From NCBI RefSeq assembly GCF_024323335.1, contig NC_066581.1, positions 297,870,536 to 297,934,535 of the forward strand: a stretch of DNA of 64,000 nt, given 5' to 3'. The stretch is from Lathyrus oleraceus. Lineage: Eukaryota; Streptophyta; Magnoliopsida; Fabales; Fabaceae. Position 1 is the stretch's first letter. Each line of letters begins with the position of its first letter. Of this stretch, positions 54,440-64,000 are shown piece by piece. Below the pieces are notes generated by a model that saw only the letters and a list, made by a program, of their open reading frames with translations, ran no database searches and was not told the DNA's origin. Position numbers and translations under genes: made by a program.

Positions 54440-55898
54440 ACTTTCTTCGAATGCATCAGATCTCTGACTCAAAAGAAGCCTTCATCTGAGTCTTCTCGAG
54501 GACAAGCTGATCAATAATCTTCTTCCAAGCAACGGAAGGCTGAGGCATACTAGAGGAAGATGAAAACTCTGGTTCTCTCTGTCTCTTCATCACTCGATCT
54601 TAAAGTAGCTCAATAAGTGCATTATTTGTCCTTAGACTCAAGCTACAACTCCTCATTATTTTTGCTCAAAGCATGGAACAGTTCTTCCACATATCCTTTT
54701 CTCGCTTCATCTTAGCGAGTGTGTCTTCCAACTCCTCTATATCTTGGTTAGGGAGAGTTAATGGCTCAACCACAACCATAGATATAGGTCTTTCACAAGG
54801 ATAAGGCATCTTCAATTCCAAAGCCCTCTTCTTCACCCAAAGAGTGTAAGCTTCCAAAGCTACGCAATTGCACAGACCAAGCTCAAATCTTCCTTTCCTA
54901 TGCAAATTATGCCAAGCATGCATAATCTTCTGCTTCAAATGTTAGGGATATTTACCCTCTTGATAGAAATAACCTTCTAACCGAGTGTTAATAGGCTTGT
55001 CTCTCAAGGGGAACCCAAGTTGACGACGAGCCAAAGCAGGGTTGTAGTTAATTCCTCCTTGTGTACCAATGAGAGACACATTAGAGAATTCACCATAACT
55101 ATCAATAATCTCCAAACTGCTCAAAGAAGGATCACACCAAACTATATCATCATTAGTGAGAGACATAAGTCTCTGAGACCACCGTAGACATTGTTTGTTC
55201 TCCACAAAAGCAGGTGTCTGAGGCAAGTGCGAAATAAACCACTTGTACAAAAGAGGAATGCAACAGACAATAGTTCCACCACCCTTATAATTCCTTATAT
55301 GCAAAGATAAGTACATATCACCCAACAAAGTAGGCATAGGATTCCCAATCAAGAAGATTCTAATGGCGTTTACATCAACAAAACCGTCAATGTTAGGGAA
55401 CAAGGCTAAAGCATAGATGAGAAACACAAAGATAGCCTCGAAAGCATCCACACTACCGGCTTGAGCAAAAGCAGTAGCTTACTTGATAAGGAACTCAGAA
55501 GTCAATCCAAACAATCCTCATTTCTTCACCCAATAAGCCTCAATCTCAGACTTCTTCAAGTGAAGAGCTTCAGCAATAAGATGAGATATGGGAATCTCTA
55601 CCAATCCACTAAATGGCACTTTACTAGAAACGGGTATTCCCAAGAGATGGGCATACTCCTCCAACGTAGGCACAAGATGATAATCCGGAAAAGTGAAGCA
55701 ACGGTAGAGAGGGTTATAGAACTGCACTAACACACTCAAACGTCCTTCAACCACATCAGCAGACAAGATAGACAAAAGCTTCCCATGGCGTTGTTTGAAG
55801 TCCAAGGGATCTAATACAAAAGATGCTAGCTTCCTTAACTCTTTCAAGTCGGGACATCTGAAACTGTACTTCTTAGTGTTCCTTCGTCCATAATCCAT
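54440..55898 (-). pseudogene. Ogre-D ORF1, plant-mobile-domain-like
   Basis: From the ATG at 55898 it aligns with Ogre-A ORF1 along its length: RRNTKKYSF, LYRCFTFPDYHLVPTLEEYAHLLGIPV, LFPNIDGFVDVNAIR, GGINYNPALARRQLGFP. In-frame stops at about 55515-55517, 55479-55481 and 54939-54941 interrupt an otherwise single frame. After about 54666 it shifts frame, and the coiled-coil tail can be followed to about 54440. The region 54268-54440 has no gene. Confidence 0.87.
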
Positions 55899-56749
55899 AG
55901 TTTGAAAATATTTGCAAATAATACCTCAGTTCCTTGAAATGTTCGTATGATGAATGTTATGATGCGCATGAATGCATGAATGCAATAATCACAAATAAGG
56001 GATCACACACAAGGCAAACGAACAAAGGTCAAGGGATGAATCAAGTCATTGTCAAGATTAATCATCCATTTTTGTGGATTATGGTTTACACCTTATCAAC
56101 ACCCAAGGTCCATTGATATTGACAAGACTTGATTGGATCAACCAAGAATCAAGGGTTTGTTGTAAGTCACGAACATGGAGTATGGGTAAGAACCATCCCA
56201 AAGGAGTGAACTAAGGATAAAAACCTGTAGATCATGTTCTAAAAAGTTACCAGAGTCTTAATTCCATCTATCGGATATTACAGGTTAGGATGACTGACTC
56301 ATCAACCCATAATATTCTCAAGAGAAACTCATCTGAGTGTAGTATCGCGTAACAACTGTTATCAAGTCTACACTTGAACAATCTCTGCACTACGTCCTAA
56401 ATAGGCCAAGATGGGGGTAAATGTTCTACGTCCTCAGCTTCTCGGTCCCCAAATCAGAGATAGTAATGCCTAACCACAAATACTTGTGTGACATTTCCAA
56501 ATCCAAAAGGGTCTCCACTGAGCAGATGGGTCTCAAGCCAACTTGTTAAGGACTACTCCACACAAGTCGAACATGACTATACCATCCTCCTATCTTAATT
56601 GCACTCAAGTTCGGGTTAGAACTTATCTCACCACTCAGAGATCACCAAGCACAATAAGCAGATTATATCACACAAACAAATATACATACATCAAATATAC
56701 AATTATAATCACACAAAAAAGTAGGCTAAACCCACTGGAGTGTTTCGTC
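55899..56749 (-). other. Ogre-D leader between PBS and ORF1
   Basis: No gene. Homologous in reverse to the Ogre-A leader (2273-3118), but without its long TA tract at the equivalent place. Confidence 0.7.
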
Positions 56750-56766
56750 CCCAGCAGAGTCGCCAC
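56750..56766 (-). other. Ogre-D primer-binding site
   Basis: The plus strand reads CCCCAGCAGAGTCGCCA, the reverse of the Ogre-A PBS, separated from the LTR by eight bases. Same priming tRNA inferred. Confidence 0.85.
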
Positions 56767-56774
56767 TTAATTTT

Positions 56775-58671
56775 TGTAGCGGTAAATTCATGATCATCAA
56801 GTTATGGATAAGCTAGACGTCAAATAACTAGAGTTGCCACCACGCTTTTATTGTTTCCAAGGGAAAAGGGAAAAGTATGAAGAAAACCCAAAAGTAAGAC
56901 GTTTTCAAATCAAAACTAATAAAAAGCCAGAGATTACAGGTAAGGGGGTTGGGTACACAGAGGGAAAGTGTTAGCACCCAAAGTGTCCTAGGTACTCCTA
57001 GGGAGCCCTTTTTTATATGCATATGTATTTTTGTACAATGATGTTTGCAAGCAAATAGAATTGGGAGATGAGAAAAGAATTCATTAATTATATTTTTGTG
57101 TTTGACAAGACCTTCAGACTTGTGCCTACGTATCAACATCAAAATGAGGGATCAAAACCTCGTTGTTCGTGGTATAAATTTCAAAGTGGATGTATTGCTT
57201 TTTAACAAAAAAAATTAAGTTTGAAAGGCGCAGAGGCCTAAAAATGGTTTGAATGGGTTAGTTCTTTTTTGGCTTTTGAAATTTTTAAGTCAAGTATAGT
57301 TAAGTCTATTTACATGTTTGATTTAAGAAAAGAAGTTTGAAAATGTAATGGCATAAGGCCAAAGTTTCTAATTTGCAAAGGGTCTAAGTTTAGAAAAACA
57401 AGCACAAGCAAAGAAGATATTAAAAACAAGAGGGAGAGTTTTGAAATTAAAGAAATGGGGAGGAAATGAAGGGACTAATGCTAAGCATAAATTTAAAAGT
57501 TGAGAGTTGAAAAGATCTGACCAATGGGCTGCAATCCAATAGACAAGAGTGTCATATAGAAAACCCAAATTCCCTTGGACATTAGAATCAAGCAACAAAC
57601 AATGCACAATATATAAACTTGAAGAGAAAGGTATCAAATAAAGATAGCCACATCCAAGCTTAGAAACTTCATGATCTTCTTCAACTTTTCCCATGTAGCA
57701 GATGAATTCCACAATGCCACAAGTCACAGGTTCAAAATAACAGCTTCTTAATGATCATGTTGCAGATGAACTCAAATGGATCTTCAATGATGTATCAGAT
57801 GAAGTTTCAAATTATAAACACTTGGTGACATGAAAGTTGCATTGGCCAAGTTCTTTGTATAAGGAGTGTTGCCTAAATTCTAAGTCCAATAGTCTCAGAT
57901 CAAACCAACAGTCAACACAAGATGTTTTTTAGGGATTTTGTTCTTATTATGTACATTAATGGTCAAAGACCAAACAACCAAACACAATATACACAAACAA
58001 AATATATCACACAAATATGGTCCAAGTGGACAAAGTAAAAAAAGTCATTAATATAAACAATTAGAATGGTATGAATAATGGCAAATGAATAAGGCTAAAA
58101 AAAATAAAATAAAATGCATTAAAGTAAATGACTTGAAATTAAATGTTAGTTGTTAATGAGTTAGAAGTTAGTATTGCTTTTCCTTTTATTTTTAAGTCAT
58201 TCTTTGCAGAACACTCAACCCACTTATCACAAGCATGGATCCTTGAACCAAGACATCTTCCAAAGGAAGGAAAAAATACCAAGTTTCCATACAATACCAT
58301 GAAAGAGAGGAGACTTACAATCTCACTAACTAGAATGCTATGCCTTTTGTGTCAAAATTTAGCGCTATGTTAAGCTATCGTAATTGGACTTATGTAGAAG
58401 TCACAACTATTTGAGGTCGGGCAATAGAATTTTGGTGTTAATGCATGTTAGAGACATAGTATAATGGACTATGCTCATGAAACATATCACACACAAAAAG
58501 AATATGCAAAAGTGGTGGCCTAATCTCATCCATACTTATGTTGAGTTTGCAATCAACTAGCCTTAGGATGTAGAGATATCATAGGACCATGACATGAATG
58601 CATAAAGAAGGGGAATGAGATGAAGAGGGAGGGAAGATATATCAAACTCAAATTGGACAAAGGAGGACTTT
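56775..58671 (-). repeat. Ogre-D 5' LTR, 3'-terminal 1.9 kb
   Basis: On the plus strand it begins TGTAGCGGTAAATTC, the complement of the LTR end seen at 50437. It parallels 50437 back to about 48550 of the Ogre-C LTR and then stops where the SIRE-type element inserted. The remaining 5' part of this LTR lies beyond the window. Confidence 0.87.
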
Positions 58672-59680
58672 TGTAAGAACAAAGTTGGTTCTACAATGTA
58701 TCTCTAAGATTTTGATGATAACAAAGGATGAAATAAAAATGGTACCCTAACAAAATTTTTCTTAAGTGTGCAGGACTCTGATCGAACAATCAGATAGATA
58801 AAAGCATCAGATAGAGAATCCAGCAATCAGATGATAACTCAGAGGAAACGCGTGTAGAAGGTTTTGACTCTGATCAACGCAGGTACTAGCAAAATAGAAA
58901 GAAGTCAGAAACTTTGTTAAAGAAGATTGAATCTAGACTCTGAATCTGAAGAAGTCAAGAGTATAGAGAAACTCTGACTTGGTCCGATAAAAGCAACCTC
59001 TGAAGTTTGAACTCTGACTAACAAGACTCTGATACAGATTCACCAGCTCAGAACGCGTAACCATGAAGAAATCTATTTTTAGAAAGAAACTATTTCTAGA
59101 AGGAAATTATAACGCACTCAAAACCATTTTAGAAAGAAACAAGGAGAGTAATAACAATAAAAATTCTTCAATGACCAAGGTCCTGTCATCACTCAACGGC
59201 TCTCTCAAACTCCTATATAAAGTACGGAATATTTCACAAGAGAATACCACTGAGACACACAAGAATACAAAAACTCTCATTCATCCTCTCTTACCTTTTC
59301 ACGAGCTACTGCTCTTACGTGAAAAACTATTGTTCTTATAATTCTGTAATATTTTCTTTTTGTTAGAAGCACGTTGCATTACAAATCATATTTTTGTTAA
59401 GATACTTCCTCAAGTGACTTTGTGCACTCTGAATACTTGAGAGGGCTAAGGGATTATTCTCTTAGACAGTTGTTTCTGTAATCTTTCAAGATTAGTGGAT
59501 TAAGTCCTTTTTGAAGGCGAAATCACCTTGGCCGGGTGGACTGGAGTAGCTTTGAATTTCAAGCGAACCAGTATAAAATTCTGTGTCAATCTGTTTTTAT
59601 TATGTGTGTGTCTAAACTGTCAAAAAGATTTTATTTTCTAAAACAATTAAAACCCCTTTTCTTGTTTTTCTCTACCTTCA
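58672..59680 (+). repeat. SIRE-type element 5' LTR
   Basis: Starts TGTAAGAACAAAG and ends CTACCTTCA, two bases before the PBS; 1,009 bases. Likely TATA box TATATAA at 59214-59220. The left target copy would be ACTTT (58667-58671); its partner is outside the window. Confidence 0.85.
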
Positions 59681-59682
59681 AT

Positions 59683-59694
59683 TGGTATCAGAGC
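59683..59694 (+). other. SIRE-type element primer-binding site
   Basis: TGGTATCAGAGC, complementary to the 3' end of initiator methionine tRNA, two bases after the LTR. Confidence 0.93.
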
Positions 59695-59762
59695 TTTGGC
59701 TCTATTATTGATTTTTTAACCAAACACTTAACAGTGTAGAGAGATCCAGCGTGAGAAAAACT

Positions 59763-61413
59763 ATGGCCAACACCAATTAAAAAGATAGTTACAATGCTAA
59801 ACCTCCAATCTTTGTTGGAGAAAAATTTGATTATTGGGAAGATAGAATTCAAAGTTTCTTTTTGGGCTATGACGCTGATCTTGGGGACATAGTCACAATT
59901 GGCTACACACCACCTGTGACTGACGCTGGCGTTGCTATTCCCAGAAGCAAAATGACAGATGATCATAAGCGTGAATTCAAAAACCATCACAATGCCAGAA
60001 CGATACTAATAAATGCCATTTCCTACAATGAATATGAAAAGATCACCGACAGGGAAATAGCTAAAGAAATAGTTGACTCCCTGAGGATGACTCACGAAGG
60101 AAATTCTCAAGTCAAAGAAACAAAGGCTCTGGCTCTAATTCAGAAGTACGAAGCCTTCAATATGGAGGATGATGAAGCTATAAAGGTAATGTTTTCTAGA
60201 TTTCAAACTTTAATTGCAGGACTCAAAGTTCTGGACAAGGGCTACACAACTGCAGATCATGTCAAAAAGATAGTCAGAAGCTTACCAAAGAAGTGGAGAC
60301 CCGTGGTCACAGCTTTAAATTTATCCAAATATCTGAACAATATCATCCTTGAGGAACTCGTCAGTTCACTCAGAAGCCACGAGATAGAACTCGAAGAAGA
60401 TGAGCCTCAAAAGAAGATCAAGTCTGTAGCACTGAAGTCAAGATCTGAAATACGCAAACCAGAAAGAAACAAAGCCTTCCAAGCTGAAGAGGAAGAAAAT
60501 GATAACTCTGAAAAGGAAGACTTTGACGATGAAGAAGAGTTATCCCTTTTGACCAGAAGAGTTAAACAACTTTGGAGAAAAAGGAATAATAACTTCAGAA
60601 GACCAAGCCCCAAGGGAGATCGCTCAGAATCAACTTCCAGAGGTAAGTCAAACAAAGAAATAACATGCTATGAATGTAAGGAAACAGGTCATTACAGAAA
60701 CAAATGTCCCAAGCCGAAGAAAGAAAGCTCCAGAAGAGAGAAGTTCAAGAAAAGTTCATTCAGAACCAAAAAGGGACTGATGGCTACCTGGGACGACAGT
60801 GGATCTGATTCATCCGAATCAGACTCTAAAGATCAGGAAAATGTTGCACTCATGGCTACCACCTCCAGAAAATACATCAGATGGAGAATCTATCTCTGAA
60901 GAGGTATTTTCTGATCTTTCTCGCTCTGACCTTGAATCATACCTTTCTAAAACTCTAAACTCATATCAGAAACTTAAACAAAAACTTAAGACTTTAAAAG
61001 GAGTTCTGGAAAGAACAATCGAAGAATGTGATAAGCTTGAGATAACTGCTTCAGAATTAAAAGATGAAAATCAAACTTTGATAAAAGAAAGAGACTCCAC
61101 AAATAAAAAATGTTTAAAACTTGAAGAAGCACTATCTCGAGCCCCACAAACTTCTAACATAATGATATATGAATATGAAAAATTATTTCAAAAGTTTCTG
61201 AAAAATGGAATAGAAAGGAGTAGAATAGCATCCATGATTTATGGAGTAAGTCAGAATAATAAAAGAGGAATAAAGTATGTCCCCAGTGAAGATAAATCTT
61301 CTACAAATGACAAACCTAGATCTCCTTTTTCTTATCACTACACACATACACAATCACAACGTTTTGATAATGCTAAAAAAACCCAAAGTTCTAAGAAACT
61401 CTGGGAAAACTAA
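59763..61413 (+). pseudogene. SIRE-type gag
   Basis: ATG at 59763 (MANTN), then a TAA at 59778-59780; the frame is otherwise open to 60899. It contains the copia gag core (FDYWEDRIQSFF... ALALIQKYEAFNM), an acidic stretch, and a CCHC knuckle CYECKETGHYRNKC (about 60667-60708). A one-base shift around 60865 moves the reading to the frame ending at 61413, which encodes a coiled-coil extension (KLKTLKGVLERTIEECDKLEI...). Another shift follows before protease. Confidence 0.87.
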
Positions 61414-61502
61414 TCATAAAGGACCCAAAAGATTATGGGTACCAAAGGATAAGATTGTTTATGTTGTAGATATCTTATGCAACAGAGTTAAGATACCAAT
61501 CA

Positions 61503-63034
61503 TGGTACCTGGACTCTGGATGCTCGCAACACATGACAGGAAGAAAGCATATGTTCCAAAGCCTGGAACTTAAAGATGCTGGCTTCGTAGGTTTCGGAGG
61601 AAATCAGAAAGGAAGAATTAGAGGCTCCTGAACTATTGGTAATGGAACTTTTCCCTCTATATCTGATGTTCTCTATGTAGAAGGATTAATGCATAATCTG
61701 TTATCAATAAGTCAATTAAGTGATAACGGTTATGATGTATACTTCAATAAAAAAACATGTAAAGCAATTAATCAGAGCAATGGAACAGTCCTATTCACTG
61801 GCAAGAGGAAAAACAATATTTACAATATAAATCTTTCAGACCTAAAAGAACAAAACATAAAATGCCTGATGTCTGTTCATGAAGAGCAATGGGTATGGCA
61901 TAGACGCTTGGGCCACATTAGCATGAGAAAACTCTCTCAGCGAAGTAAACTCGAGTTAGTCAGAGGCCTACCTAACTGAGGTATTCTTTAGAAGCTCTAT
62001 GTGAGGCATGTCAGAAAGGTAAATTTTCAAAAACATCTTTCAAAAAGAAAAATATTGTTTCTACCTCTAAGCCTCTAGAACTTCTTCACATTGGCCTGTT
62101 TTGGCATGTTAAGACAGCGTCAGTCAATGGAAAGAAGTATGGACTAGTTATTGTTGACGACTTTAGTCGCTGTACATGGGTAAAATTTCTAAAGCACAAG
62201 AGTGAGTCTCGCTCTGTATTCACTAGCTTTTGTTCCAAAGTGCAAAATGAATTTGACTCTAAAATCATCAGAGTCAGAAGTGATCATGGTGGAGAATTTG
62301 AGAATAAATTTTTTGAGGAACTATTTGATTCTAATGGAATATCCCATGATTTATCCTGTCCTAGAACTCCATAACAAAATGGAGTTGTAGAGAGGAAGAA
62401 TAGGACACTCCAAGATATGGCCAGAACCATGATCAATGAAACAAATATGGCTAAGCACTTTTGGGCTGAAGCAGTAAATACAGCGTGTTATATTCAGAAT
62501 AGAATCTCTATAATACCTATTCTGGAAAAGACTCCCTATGAACTGTGTAAGGGAAGAAAACCCAACATTTCTTATTTCCATCCTTTTGGATGCTTTTGCT
62601 TTATTCTGAATACTAAAGAACATCTGAACAAGTTTGATTCAAAAGCACAGAAAGGTATTATGTTAGGATACTCAGAACGCTCTAAAGGCTATAGAGTATA
62701 CAACATGGGAACCAAAATTGTGGAAGAATCAATCCATGTTAGATTTGATGATAAGCTTGACCCTGAAATGTCAAAGCTAGTTGAGAAACTTGCAGATTTG
62801 GAGATTACTCGTGCAGGTTCTGACGAAAAGACTAAAGCACCAGAAGTATCTGAAAGACACAAGCCAGATGAATCTGAAGCCTCAACCATCCAGAAGAAAT
62901 CAAGAAGTCACCCCAACATATCTGAAGATTTGATTCTGGGAAACAAGGATGAACCTGTCAGAACTAGGTCGACATTCAAAGTATTTGAAGAAACTCCTCT
63001 AGGATTAGTTTCTCTAATCGAACCTGCTTCCTAT
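61503..63034 (+). pseudogene. SIRE-type protease and integrase, truncated
   Basis: Protease starts with WYLDSGCSQHMTG at 61503. A TGA lies at 61629-61631. The pre-integrase domain (LMHNLLSISQLSDNGYDV ... VWHRRLGHIS, with the HHCC histidines) ends at a frameshift near 61975. Integrase continues: DDFSRCTWVKF, RSDHGGEF and NGVVERKNRTLQDM. The first catalytic aspartate, expected in the H-x-D-L block, is glycine (HIGLFWHV), and a TAA lies at about 62371. From 62417 the frame is open through FGCFCFILN and MLGYSERSKGYRVYN to the insertion at 63034. Confidence 0.88.
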
Positions 63035-64000
63035 TGTAAGACCCTAATTTTGACTCTAAGATCCCTCATGACATCATATCATTGCTCAGTGCATTGCCTC
63101 AAGGATCATAGCATGTTTGGCTCCTTAACCCTAGGGTTGGGACTTGTGTGAGTAGTTTGAGACCACCAAGTATAGTTGTATTATATATTATTTCTTTTCT
63201 TATTTTGATTACTAACCAAAAGCACAAAAATATGTCACTAACTCTTTTTCTTTTGAAGCCCAAGTGGTCATGTGCTCCAATGCTCCTAGGAGGCTCCTAA
63301 GCCCAATGAAATGGCCAGATGAAGGTGAGAAAAAGCATGACAATGGTCCATAAAGCTCCTAATCATCATATATGTCTCCCAAGTATCTCAATTTTCCAAG
63401 TTGATCAAGATAACCCAAAGGGCTTAAGGATTGTTTCCCAAGGAAACCCTAATTCAACTGAGCTTTAATTGTGCCTTGCCCATGAAGCAACCCCAACCTA
63501 TGATCAAAGTTAATCAAGGTAAGTACTTTCATTCATCATTTTATGCATATATGAGCCTATTTGAGAATCCTCAATCATTTATTCATCAAGATTGGAAGTT
63601 TGGCCTTGAGAAGTTGACCAGTCAAGTCCTCTGACTAAGCTGAACACCATTGAGATATAACTTTTGATATGTTTGTCAAATAAAGATATCCCCAAGAACA
63701 AAAATGTTCTTAAGAACCATATGGACAACTTTCATTTTCATAACAAAATCCATTTGAAACTTGTAAGGTCATCATTCATTTCAAAACATTATAGGTCATT
63801 TTGACTGAAACCCTAATTTTGGGTCAACCTACCAAGGGCATAACTTCTTTATTTTTTTATGATTTTGAGGTGAGACCACATAAGCTTGAGATGTCTATGT
63901 AAAATGTTATGTTGGAAAAAATTTCATAATCCTAAAATAAACACATGTGATAATACAAAACATTATAGGTCATATTGGACCTAATTCATTAAATTTAAAA
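63035..64000 (+). mobile_element. Ogre-like LTR (element E), left part
   Basis: TGTAAGACCCTAATTTTGAC... interrupts the SIRE-type integrase frame. The first 250 bases resemble the Ogre-A LTR; the later part shares with the Ogre-C LTR the phrase CATTATAGGTCATTTTG (63786 and again near 63960). It runs off the window, so whether it is solo or part of a full element is unknown. No gene is seen. Confidence 0.8.

Larger units (their letters stand above)
58672..63034 (+). mobile_element. SIRE/Maximus-type Ty1/copia element, 5' part
   Basis: 5' LTR 58672-59680, a PBS for initiator tRNA-Met, then gag, protease, pre-integrase and integrase in copia order. Long gag with a coiled-coil extension after the zinc knuckle is typical of the SIRE lineage. 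The element is cut at 63034 by another LTR, so RT, RNase H and the 3' LTR lie outside the window. Frames are broken several times. Confidence 0.88.

Noticed and set aside
56750..56766. A tRNA gene fragment
   Set aside because: Only the 17-18 bases complementary to a primer tRNA are present; there is no cloverleaf around it.

Overview
The window is plant nuclear DNA made almost entirely of nested LTR retrotransposons. I see no host protein gene, rRNA or tRNA gene. The main residents are very large Ty3/gypsy elements of the Tat/Ogre type, with an extra ORF1 before gag, an intron between protease and reverse transcriptase (RT), and a second RNase H. Two Ty1/copia elements accompany them. Ogre dominance together with SIRE/Maximus-type copia is typical of legumes of the pea-vetch tribe (Pisum, Vicia, Lathyrus). 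That assignment is inference; I cannot name the species.

The layout can be resolved as Russian dolls from target-site duplications (TSDs) and broken reading frames. Ogre-D (minus strand, about 50438-58671) is the oldest host. Ogre-C (plus strand, 1-19 and 39335-50437, with its 5' part left of the window) lies inside Ogre-D's gag-protease gene. Ogre-A (plus strand, 20-39334, TSD t/cAAGG) sits in Ogre-C's protease-end coding region. Ogre-A is in turn split by element B at 10371-25715 (minus strand, Tat-group with an antisense gene, TSD GATGT) and by Copia-1 at 29099-36192 (minus strand, TSD GTATC). Element B's 3' LTR carries a 1,360-base solo LTR at 10514-11873 (TSD TCTTT). D > C > A > B > solo LTR is five levels. 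On the right, Ogre-D holds another LTR-like insert (51661-52891) in gag. Its 5' LTR is cut by a SIRE-type copia (58672-63034), which is itself cut by a further Ogre-like LTR (63035 to the end).

Gene order in the Ogres is LTR, primer site, ORF1 (plant-mobile-domain-like), gag-protease, intron, RT, a decayed RNase H, a second archaeal-type RNase H, integrase, a long variable 3' UTR and LTR. Element B encodes gag-protease-RT-RNase H-integrase on the minus strand. Between its integrase and 3' LTR it carries a convergent plus-strand gene with four exons and its own G-box and TATA box. Every element is broken somewhere: premature stops, lost catalytic aspartates, a lost splice acceptor or internal deletions. 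None looks autonomous as written. Copia-1 has nearly identical LTRs despite a gutted interior, so it probably moved recently using proteins supplied by relatives.

The most unusual signal is a set of three consecutive hairpins directly after the Ogre integrase stop codon (27278-27437 in A, 42809-42956 in C). They share one architecture while their stem sequences differ, and paired changes in both arms keep the pairing. I know of no description of such a structure. The Ogre 3' UTRs also contain many degenerate copies of a motif complementary to the element's own primer-binding site.
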